A program made the translations under genes and the position numbers. The notes beneath the pieces were generated by a model. The model was not told where the DNA came from. It searched no databases and saw nothing but the letters and a program-made list of their open reading frames with translations. This document shows positions 1 through 6,079 of a DNA stretch of 7,718 bases, piece after piece; the stretch's first letter is position 1; every line of letters begins with the position of its first letter. This DNA is from an uncultured bacterium (GTDB taxonomy: Bacteria > Chloroflexota > Anaerolineae > JACIWP01), in NCBI GenBank assembly GCA_903872005.1, contig CAIQJD010001006.1, positions 1-7,718 on the forward strand, in the 5' to 3' direction.

Positions 1-13
1 CGAAACGCCGGGT

Positions 14-466
14 ATGATTCTGGTCGTGGACGACGAAGAAGATATTCGCGACCTGATAGGTCGCTACCTGCGAGAGTTGGGACTCGCCGTCGTCTGCGTG
101 AACGATGGCGAAGCGGCGCTGGCATATTTGGCGCGCCGGGAACCTCTCAGCCTGATCCTCTGCAACCTCCGCATGCCACGGATGGGCGGCGCAGCGCTCT
201 TCCGCCGGGTGAGCGAACTCTGCCCCATCCTGACAGACCGCTTCATCTTTTGCTCCGGCGACCTGGTGAGCGATACCAGCCGGCGCTTCCTGGAACAATG
301 CGGCCGGCCCTATCTCGAAAAGCCCTTCGAGTTGGAAACGCTGGGCCAGCTTGCCCACAAATACATTGCCTACGCAGCCATTCGGCTCGACCCACGCGCC
401 GCGCAGCGGCTCATGGCCGGCTGGGGGCGCGCGGCAGAAGATTCACGCCTGCTCGAAGCAATCTGA
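14..466 (+). CDS. Receiver-domain protein with Asn at the phosphoacceptor site (possibly the C-terminal end of a hybrid kinase)
   Basis: The translation from ATG 14 is 150 residues and covers a complete CheY-like receiver fold. It starts with the beta-1 strand ILVVDDEED (acidic pair Asp6/Asp7), has the LRMP loop at 52-55, a beta-4 Ser81, and the conserved Lys103-Pro104 (LEKPFE). The residue that should be the phosphorylated Asp is Asn51 (AAC at 164-166, context LILCNLRMP), so ordinary Asp phosphorylation is not expected; the other pocket residues are kept. The last 30 or so residues lack any DNA-binding domain. The frame stays open upstream to base 2 and no Shine-Dalgarno is visible in the 13 bases before the ATG. 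Receivers starting this way often sit at the C-terminus of hybrid histidine kinases, as in the gene at 2918-6076, so this may be the tail of a longer gene. It ends with TGA before a 291-bp non-coding gap. Receiver identity is sure; gene extent is not. Confidence 0.8.
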   Translation: MILVVDDEEDIRDLIGRYLRELGLAVVCVNDGEAALAYLARREPLSLILCNLRMPRMGGAALFRRVSELCPILTDRFIFCSGDLVSDTSRRFLEQCGRPYLEKPFELETLGQLAHKYIAYAAIRLDPRAAQRLMAGWGRAAEDSRLLEAI

Positions 467-538
467 TTCAGCGCTCCTCGCGACGCGCGCTGCCTCTTCT
501 CGTGCGCGCCGCACCTTCCTGCATCTCTCCACCACGCC

Positions 539-668
539 GGGTGTGTTTCACATTTTGGGGGGCGGGCATCGGGGCTGTCGTAGCCTAGCCCCTTGTGGGC
601 GTTTTGGCCCGGGTCAGACGCGCACAAGGCGCGAGGCTACACACGCGCCCAAAAACTGAAACACACCC
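539..668. repeat. 130-bp nested imperfect inverted repeat
   Basis: The outer arms are 539-559 and 648-668; they pair at 19 of 21 positions, the first 12 without mismatch. The inner arms are 580-597 and 623-640, pairing at 16 of 18 positions (left arm begins GTAGCCT, right arm ends AGGCTAC). The stem can extend by 4 bp at 599-602/618-621, leaving a small loop around CCCGGG. The two spacers between outer and inner arms differ in length (20 and 7 nt), so the element is imperfect but clearly paired. It fills most of the gap between the receiver gene and the promoter at 685. No ORF in it looks coding. It could be a dispersed palindromic (MITE- or REP-like) element, or a transcriptional insulator/terminator structure for the upstream gene, though no T-run follows it. 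The rest of the gap, 467-538, shows nothing recognisable. Confidence 0.75.
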
Positions 669-684
669 CACCGCGCCCGCTTCC

Positions 685-713
685 TTGACGCGCATCCCAT
701 TTCACCCTATAAT
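685..713 (+). promoter_or_regulatory. Near-consensus sigma70-type promoter
   Basis: The -35 box TTGACG (685-690) matches 5 of 6 consensus bases. The -10 box TATAAT (708-713) is perfect. The spacer is exactly 17 nt. A start site near 720 would give a leader of roughly 38 nt before the ATG at 758. The boxes stand out in a GC-rich background and lie 16 nt downstream of the inverted repeat. It would drive the zinc-ribbon gene and, because no terminator is visible downstream, possibly the whole run of genes to the end of the window. Confidence 0.8.
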
Positions 714-757
714 GGCGTTGTCCCGTGTATTTCTGAACGACTCAGCCAGGTGACTCG

Positions 758-982
758 ATGTTCTGGCTTTGGAGGCGAAGCGTGGACTGTCCCAAATGTG
801 GCACCTGGAACCCGGACGATAAGACCCGTTGCTGGCGTTGCACAGAAGAACTTCCCAGGCCGAAGCCCCAACCGGAGAAGAAGCGCCGGCTCGCTTCCAT
901 GACCTGGCTGTGGGTCATCATGGGCATCATGATCGCGCTGATGCTCCTGCAAACCTGCATCGCGCTGCAATCCGTCCGCTAG
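758..982 (+). CDS. Small membrane-anchored zinc-ribbon protein
   Basis: This 74-residue protein starts with MFWLWRRS and carries two CxxC knuckles, Cys11-Pro-Lys-Cys14 and Cys25-Trp-Arg-Cys28, spaced as in short zinc ribbons. A Pro/Lys/Arg-rich stretch (33-44) follows, then one hydrophobic helix at about 48-70 (MTWLWVIMGIMIALMLL). Positive charges before the helix predict a cytoplasmic zinc ribbon and a C-terminus outside, an N-in single-pass topology. An AGGTGA Shine-Dalgarno at 748-753 sits 4 nt before the ATG, supporting this start. It is the first gene after the promoter at 685-713 and precedes the secreted protease. Proteins of this plan (zinc ribbon plus one TM) are usually unnamed; the partner and role are unknown. 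The Cys pattern and helix are seen directly; zinc binding and topology are inferred. Confidence 0.85.
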   Translation: MFWLWRRSVDCPKCGTWNPDDKTRCWRCTEELPRPKPQPEKKRRLASMTWLWVIMGIMIALMLLQTCIALQSVR

Positions 983-995
983 AATGGCGAATCGT

Positions 996-999
996 AGGA
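996..999 (+). promoter_or_regulatory. Ribosome binding site (AGGA) favouring the ATG at 1005 for the protease
   Basis: AGGA lies 5 nt upstream of ATG 1005. The ATG at 984, one base after the preceding stop, has no such site, nor does the ATG at 1089, which would give a neater signal peptide. The motif is short, so the start choice is moderate. Confidence 0.45.
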
Positions 1000-1004
1000 C
1001 TGCT

Positions 1005-2885
1005 ATGGGCTTGCCAGCAAATCACCCCACCCGGTCAGGTCAGACTCAACCATCCGCGCCGCCCTGTCCGCGCAAGCAGTGTCGCGCCATGCGACTAATC
1101 ATGGGCGCGCTGCTCTTCTGCATCCTCGCCCTACCCATCGCGCCGGCCGTCGAGGCGCAGACGCCGACAGCGCCAACCTTCGCCTATGCCGCCGGCCAAT
1201 TGCTCGTGCGCTTCCGCCGCGATGTGCCGGCCGCCGCCCTCAGCTCCACACGCCTGATCGCCCGCCTGCAAACCGCGGAGGTCATCCCGGTGCTGGGCGT
1301 GGAGCTGATTTCCATCGAGCCGGGCGACGAAGCCGATACCCTCGCCCGGCTGCGCGCTGACCCCCTGGTGGAATACGCCGGCCTCAACTACATTGCCCAC
1401 GTCGCCGGCGAGCCGACCGACCCGGCCTGGTGGCGTCAATGGGACCTGCGCCAAATCGGCGCGCCGGCCGCCTGGGACATGAGCACCGGCGGCGACCTGA
1501 TAATCGCCGTCATAGACACCGGCGTGGACGCGTCGCACCCCGATTTGGCAAATAAGCTCGTCGCCGGCTACGATTTCGTCAGTGGCGACAACACGCCCAA
1601 TGATGACCATGGACACGGGACCCACGTCGCCGGCATCATCGCGGCCGCCGCCAACAACGGCGTCGGCATCGCCGGCGTGGCCTGGACCGCCCGCATCATG
1701 CCCATCAAAGTCCTGGACGCGCAAGGCAATGGCAGCTACTACCAGATCATCCAGGGCATCCGCTACGCTGCCGACCACGGCGCGCGCGTCATCAACCTGA
1801 GCCTGGGCGGCTCCCAGGCAGATCCCAACCTGCGCGCCGCGATCCAATACGCCCGCGACAAAGGCTGTCTCGTCGTCGCAGCCACCGGCAACCAGGGTTC
1901 CAGCGTCCTCTACCCGGCCGCGTACCCCGAGGCCCTGGCCGTCGCGGCCACCAACGACCGGCAGGATACGCCGGACTACTCGAACTATGGCCCAGAGGTA
2001 GATGTAGCCGCGCCGGGCGGCTCGGACACCGCCGGCATCTACAGCCTGGCGCCTGGCGGCAGCTATGCAACCATGTACGGGACTTCGATGGCCGCGCCCC
2101 ACGTCGCCGGCCTGGCCGCGCTCATCTGGGCTGCCGCGCCAACCTGGCCGGCCCCCGACGTCATCCACCTGCTCGAAGAGACAGCCAGTCGCGTCGGCCG
2201 CACGCCATACGACCAGAGCGGCCGCAACGACCAACTGGGCTACGGCGAAGTCAACGCCGCGGCCGCGCTCCGCGGCGTCGGCAGCGGCCCGCCGGCTACC
2301 GCCACCGCCACCCCCCTGCCCCGACCATCGGCAACGCCCACGCCCGTCGCCACCCCGACGCCCATCGTACGGACGCAGGTCATCTCCCTGGAGGCCGGCT
2401 GGAACCTGATCTCCTTCAATGTAAGGCCATCCACCACCCAGATTGATGTCCTGACGACCGACCTGCGGCCGGCTCTGGAATTCGCCCTGAGCTACCAGTG
2501 TGGCGCCGGCGGCCTCTCCTACTATCCCGAATTGCCGACCAGCATCAGCTCGCTCCGCACCCTGGAGCCTGGTCGAGGCTACTGGTTCAAAATGCGCGAG
2601 GCGCGCGTGTGGCGGTTGAACGGCGAAATCCTCCCGGCCAACGCGTCGCTGGCCGTATGCGCCGGCTGGAATCTGGCCGGCTATCTGCCGACTACAGACC
2701 AACCAGCCTCCGTAGGCTTCGCCTCGTTGGGCAGCGCCCTTCAACTGGCGATGGGCTACCGCGCCGGACAAGGCTCCTCGTACTATCCCGACCTGGCGCC
2801 GGCCCTCAATAGCCTGCAAACGCTGCAACCTGGCAGCGGCTACTGGCTCCTGGCGACCCGGCCGGCTATCCTGACCTATCCCTAG
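1005..2885 (+). CDS. Secreted subtilisin-family (S8) serine protease with tandem C-terminal modules
   Basis: A 626-residue preproprotease. A hydrophobic signal segment begins at Met29 (MRLIMGALLFCILALP) with likely cleavage after Ala51 (VEA before Gln). A prodomain of the fervidolysin type follows (about 61-133, starting YAAGQLLVRF). The catalytic domain has all key residues: Asp171 (AVIDTGVD), His204 (HGHGTHVAG), oxyanion Asn296 (ATGNQG) and Ser361 (GTSMAAPHVAG). A Thr/Pro/Ala linker (about 429-456) joins it to two related modules (462-530 and 551-617), each starting AGWNL and ending GYW. No sorting signal or C-terminal TM is seen, so it is probably secreted or loosely surface-bound, degrading extracellular protein or peptides. 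Start options are ATG 984 (633 residues), ATG 1005 (chosen for AGGA) and ATG 1089 (598 residues, the best-shaped signal peptide but no Shine-Dalgarno). It lies 22 nt after the zinc-ribbon gene and 32 nt before the kinase. Family assignment is firm; the substrate is unknown. Confidence 0.95.
   Translation: MGLPANHPTRSGQTQPSAPPCPRKQCRAMRLIMGALLFCILALPIAPAVEAQTPTAPTFAYAAGQLLVRFRRDVPAAALSSTRLIARLQTAEVIPVLGVELISIEPGDEADTLARLRADPLVEYAGLNYIAHVAGEPTDPAWWRQWDLRQIGAPAAWDMSTGGDLIIAVIDTGVDASHPDLANKLVAGYDFVSGDNTPNDDHGHGTHVAGIIAAAANNGVGIAGVAWTARIMPIKVLDAQGNGSYYQIIQGIRYAADHGARVINLSLGGSQADPNLRAAIQYARDKGCLVVAATGNQGSSVLYPAAYPEALAVAATNDRQDTPDYSNYGPEVDVAAPGGSDTAGIYSLAPGGSYATMYGTSMAAPHVAGLAALIWAAAPTWPAPDVIHLLEETASRVGRTPYDQSGRNDQLGYGEVNAAAALRGVGSGPPATATATPLPRPSATPTPVATPTPIVRTQVISLEAGWNLISFNVRPSTTQIDVLTTDLRPALEFALSYQCGAGGLSYYPELPTSISSLRTLEPGRGYWFKMREARVWRLNGEILPANASLAVCAGWNLAGYLPTTDQPASVGFASLGSALQLAMGYRAGQGSSYYPDLAPALNSLQTLQPGSGYWLLATRPAILTYP
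2388..2855 (+). repeat. Two tandem GWNL/GYW modules in the protease C-terminus
   Basis: Copy 1 (2388-2594, protein 462-530) and copy 2 (2655-2855, protein 551-617) share the same order of motifs: AGWNL, then LxxALxxAxxY, SYYP(E/D)L, SL(R/Q)TL(E/Q)PGxGYW. The period is about 89 residues. They have diverged at the DNA level, so this is an old internal duplication and not a recent one. Modules opening with GWNLIS-like sequences recur in secreted proteins of this type of bacterium; a beta-rich adhesion or substrate-binding role is inference. Confidence 0.8.
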
Positions 2886-2907
2886 CCGGCGATGCATCCG
2901 TCCCGCC

Positions 2908-2913
2908 GAGAGG
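2908..2913 (+). promoter_or_regulatory. Ribosome binding site (GAGAGG) supporting a TTG start at 2918
   Basis: GAGAGG ends 4 nt before TTG 2918. A second purine run (2921-2926) directly abuts ATG 2927, too close to serve it, and the ATGs at 2945, 2954 and 2957 have no well-placed site. TTG 2918 is therefore preferred, with ATG 2927 (13 nt from GAGAGG) as the main alternative. Confidence 0.45.
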
Positions 2914-2917
2914 CCCG

Positions 2918-5900
2918 TTGAGAGGAATGCGAGCGCAGCACGCGATGAAAACTATGATGCAAGAGAAGGTAGTCAAAATCGCTCGCTCGGCCTGGGGCTG
3001 GCTCCTGCGAGCGCCGAGTGACTCGACCGACGTCGGCCGGCGCAGACAGACACGCATGGTGAGCGCCATGTTGCTCATCTACGCGCCGGTGGCGCTCATC
3101 ACCGGTCTGATCATGCTCACTGCATCGCAAAGTGTCAGTGCCGCGCAGCACACCTCCGCCTATATCCATCTCGTCGCCGCGGCCTGCATGGCCGGCATGT
3201 ACCCGCTCAATCGACGCGGCCACTACCGTCTGGCTACGATCTCGCTGATCACGATCATGTTCATCCTCATCGTGGTCGCCGCTCTCTCGGGGCACGGCGC
3301 CGATGGCGGGAACATCTTTCCCTATCTGATCCTCCCCCTGCTCCTCTCGGCAATGCTCCTGCCCCCCGGATTCACGTTCGCATTTTTCGGCGCCACCATC
3401 GCCGGCGCTCTGCTACTCATGCTCCTCGCCCCGGCGGCATTTGCGCCGGCAATCCAATCGCTCAGCTTCGTCGCGCTCACGTCTCTGTTGGTCAGCTTAT
3501 CCAGCACCTACCGCAATTCTTTGGAGGGGCAGCGGCGCGCGCTTCTGGAAACATCCGAAGCGCGCTACCGCGCCCTGGCCGAGCAGATGCCGGCCATCAT
3601 CTATACCGGCGACCTGAAAAACAACCTCGCGCTCCTCTATGTCAGTCCGACCGTCATACCCATGTTGGGCGTGACGCCCGAAGAGTGCGTGGCCCAGCCG
3701 AACCTCTGGCTGGAGCTGGTGCATCCCGATGACCGTGCCCGCGTGGCTCAGGCAACGGCGCAGATCATCGCCACGCTGCAACCCTTCACGCATGAATACC
3801 GCATGGTCAGCCGCGCCGGCCAGACGCGCTGGATCCGCGACGAAGCTGCCATCGTCCGCGACGAGGCCGGCCGGCCGAGCTTCGCGCAGGGCGTAGTCGT
3901 AGACATCTCCAACCTGAAAGCTACGGAGGAGGTATCGCGCCAACGCAGCCAGGAGTTGGAGCTACTCTACCAGGCCAGCCGGCAATTGAGCCAAATGCTC
4001 AACCTGGAGCACATCTACGAGACTTTCCGCGTCTTTCTCGCCCAACGCATGCCCTGCGATAGACTCATGATCTCATCGTTCGATGCTGGCACGAAGATGA
4101 TTCGCTGCGACTTCGTCTGGATGGAGGGCAAACACATGGATCCTTCCATCTTCCCGCCCATCCCCCTGGCCGAACCGGGACGCGGCATCCAGAGCGAGGT
4201 GATCCGCACCGGCCGTTCCGAATTGATTGGCAACTACACCGCCCGGCTCAAAAGCGTGCAGACCAGCTACTTCTTCACCCAACAGGGCGTCCGCGATGAC
4301 GTGTCCGATGATGAACCGCAGACCCGCTCCGCCATCGTCGCGCCCCTTATCCTGGAAGAACGTGTCATCGGCGTGATGCAATTGCAGTGTGACAACTACA
4401 ATGCGTATACGCCGGCCGACCAGGCTTTTCTGGAGGCGCTGGCCGCGCTGGTCGCCATCGCCAGCGCCAACGCCCGGCTCTACCAGCAGACCGTGAACGA
4501 GTTGATCGAGCGCCGGCGCATGGAAGAAGCCCTCTTCGCCTCCGAAACACAGTTGCGCGCCATCATTGAGAGCGCCAAAGACTCCATTTTCGTCAAGGAC
4601 GCCACGCTCACGTATCGCCTGGTCAATCCGGCCATGTGCGAGCTTTTCCAACGGCCGGCCGAAGAGATCCTTGGACAGACCGATGTCGTGCTGTTCGGCG
4701 CGGAGGCCAGCCAACATATCCAGGAAATGGATCGGCGCGTCCTCGCCGGCGAATCCGTGACGGAAGAAATCCCCCGTTCCGTGCTGGGTGAGCTTCACAT
4801 TTTCAGCACGGTCAAGGCGCCTCTGCGCGACAGCCACGGCAAGATCGTGGGCATTTGCGGCATCGCCCGCGACATCACCGAGCGCAAGCGCATGGAAGAA
4901 GAGCTGACCAAAGCCCAGAAGCTGGAATCCGTCGGCGTCCTGGCCGGCGGCATCGCCCATGACTTCAACAACCTCTTGATGGCAATTCTGGGCAATCTGA
5001 GCCTGGCGCGCCTGACCGTCGCGGAGAAGAGCGAGACGTACGACCTGCTGAAACAGGCCGAAGCCGGCTGCCTGCGCGCTCGGGACCTGACCCAACAACT
5101 CCTCACTTTCTCCAAGGGCGGCGCGCCGATCAAGAAGACGTCGTCCGTGGCGGAGCTGTTGCGCGAAAGCGCCGCCTTCGCCACGCGCGGCTCCAAAGTG
5201 CGCTGCCAATACGACATTCCCGACGATCTGTGGCCGGCCGAAATAGACGCCGGCCAAATCAACCAGGTGATCCACAACCTCGTCCTCAACGCCGTCCAGG
5301 CCATGCCCAACGGCGGAGAGATCCAGATCGTGGCGCGCAACGCAGCCCCGGACTCTATCGCCAACCTACCCCTGACCCCCGGCCCCTATCTGGACATCGC
5401 CATCCGCGATCAAGGCGTCGGCATACCACCGGATCATCTATCCAAGATCTTCGATCCCTACTTCACCACCAAGCAGCAGGGCAGCGGGCTGGGACTGGCG
5501 ACCGTCTTCTCCATCGTCAAGCGTCACGCCGGCCACATCTCCGTCGCCTCGACCCTCGGCCAGGGGACCGTCTTTCACCTCTACCTGCCGGCCAATCCCC
5601 AGGCCAGCAAGAGAGTCGTTGCGCCGGCTCCGGCCGCCGCCACCCGCGGACGCGGCCGAGTTCTGTTGATGGAAGACGAGCAGATAGTGCAAGAGACCGC
5701 CGAGCGCATGTTGCGCCGGCTGGGCTACGAAGTCGTCCTCGTGACCGATGGCGTCGCGGCGCTGCAAGTCTATCGCCGCGACATGGAAGCCGGCCGGCGT
5801 TTCGATGCCGTCATCATGGACCTGACCATCCCCGGCGGCATGGGCGGGGCCGAAGCCATTGGCAAGCTGCTGGCCCTTGATCCGCAAGCCACGGCCCTCG

Positions 5901-6076
5901 TTTCCAGCGGCTACTTCAATGACCCCGTCATGGCTGACTTTGCCGCGTACGGCTTCCGCGCCGTGATCCCCAAACCTTATGAGATGGATGTCCTGGGGCA
6001 AGCCATACAGAAAGCTTTGGCCGCCCCCCAAGCCGGCGCGACGCCGGCCGCAGATTCCTCCAAGCGGACGAGATGA
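2918..6076 (+). CDS. Membrane-bound hybrid sensor histidine kinase (6TM-PAS-GAF-PAS-HisKA-HATPase-receiver)
   Basis: 1052 residues. Six hydrophobic helices lie at about 47-70, 82-98, 105-123, 132-148, 151-172 and 179-197, forming a compact N-terminal membrane unit I do not match to a named sensor domain. Next come a PAS domain (about 213-335; HPDDR, TRWIRD, VVVDISNLK), a GAF domain (about 346-527) and a second PAS (about 538-660, ending GIARDITERK). The kinase core has the phosphorylated His681 in GIAHDFNNLL (the HPK4-like HDFNN form), an N box around Asn787-Asn791, G1 DQGVGIP (Asp831) and G2 GSGLGLATV (from 855). A C-terminal receiver has Glu919/Asp920, phosphoacceptor Asp968 (IMDLTIPGGMGG), Ser996 and Lys1019 (PKPYE), all intact. 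It should autophosphorylate at His681 and relay to Asp968. No separate output regulator is adjacent. TTG start as argued at 2908-2913. It sits between the protease and the GTPase, 3 nt from the latter. The signal sensed cannot be read from sequence. Confidence 0.95.
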   Translation: MRGMRAQHAMKTMMQEKVVKIARSAWGWLLRAPSDSTDVGRRRQTRMVSAMLLIYAPVALITGLIMLTASQSVSAAQHTSAYIHLVAAACMAGMYPLNRRGHYRLATISLITIMFILIVVAALSGHGADGGNIFPYLILPLLLSAMLLPPGFTFAFFGATIAGALLLMLLAPAAFAPAIQSLSFVALTSLLVSLSSTYRNSLEGQRRALLETSEARYRALAEQMPAIIYTGDLKNNLALLYVSPTVIPMLGVTPEECVAQPNLWLELVHPDDRARVAQATAQIIATLQPFTHEYRMVSRAGQTRWIRDEAAIVRDEAGRPSFAQGVVVDISNLKATEEVSRQRSQELELLYQASRQLSQMLNLEHIYETFRVFLAQRMPCDRLMISSFDAGTKMIRCDFVWMEGKHMDPSIFPPIPLAEPGRGIQSEVIRTGRSELIGNYTARLKSVQTSYFFTQQGVRDDVSDDEPQTRSAIVAPLILEERVIGVMQLQCDNYNAYTPADQAFLEALAALVAIASANARLYQQTVNELIERRRMEEALFASETQLRAIIESAKDSIFVKDATLTYRLVNPAMCELFQRPAEEILGQTDVVLFGAEASQHIQEMDRRVLAGESVTEEIPRSVLGELHIFSTVKAPLRDSHGKIVGICGIARDITERKRMEEELTKAQKLESVGVLAGGIAHDFNNLLMAILGNLSLARLTVAEKSETYDLLKQAEAGCLRARDLTQQLLTFSKGGAPIKKTSSVAELLRESAAFATRGSKVRCQYDIPDDLWPAEIDAGQINQVIHNLVLNAVQAMPNGGEIQIVARNAAPDSIANLPLTPGPYLDIAIRDQGVGIPPDHLSKIFDPYFTTKQQGSGLGLATVFSIVKRHAGHISVASTLGQGTVFHLYLPANPQASKRVVAPAPAAATRGRGRVLLMEDEQIVQETAERMLRRLGYEVVLVTDGVAALQVYRRDMEAGRRFDAVIMDLTIPGGMGGAEAIGKLLALDPQATALVSSGYFNDPVMADFAAYGFRAVIPKPYEMDVLGQAIQKALAAPQAGATPAADSSKRTR

Positions 6077-6079
6077 CAC

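Noticed and set aside
580..640. The inner hairpin as a classical intrinsic terminator
   Set aside because: The 25-nt loop is long and no T-run follows on the + strand. It lies over 110 nt past the receiver stop, so I kept it as part of the inverted repeat only.
351..659. A small + strand open frame crossing the receiver gene end and the inverted repeat
   Set aside because: It overlaps the receiver in another frame, is Arg/Pro/Thr-rich, lacks a ribosome binding site and runs into the inverted repeat.
984..1004. ATG 984 as the protease start
   Set aside because: It would nearly abut the preceding stop but has no Shine-Dalgarno, and it lengthens an already long region before the signal segment; it remains possible.
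1131..2897. A long open frame (588 codons) on the minus strand opposite the protease
   Set aside because: Its translation is low-complexity Gly/Arg/Ala-rich with no domain. It mirrors a frame with strong S8 motifs and is explained by high third-position GC.
2886..2917. A terminator or promoter between the protease and the kinase
   Set aside because: The 32 bases show no convincing hairpin with a T-run and no -10/-35 pair.
4073..5275. A 400-codon minus-strand open frame opposite the kinase
   Set aside because: It overlaps the GAF, PAS and HisKA regions, whose motifs are intact on the + strand; its own translation shows no family features.
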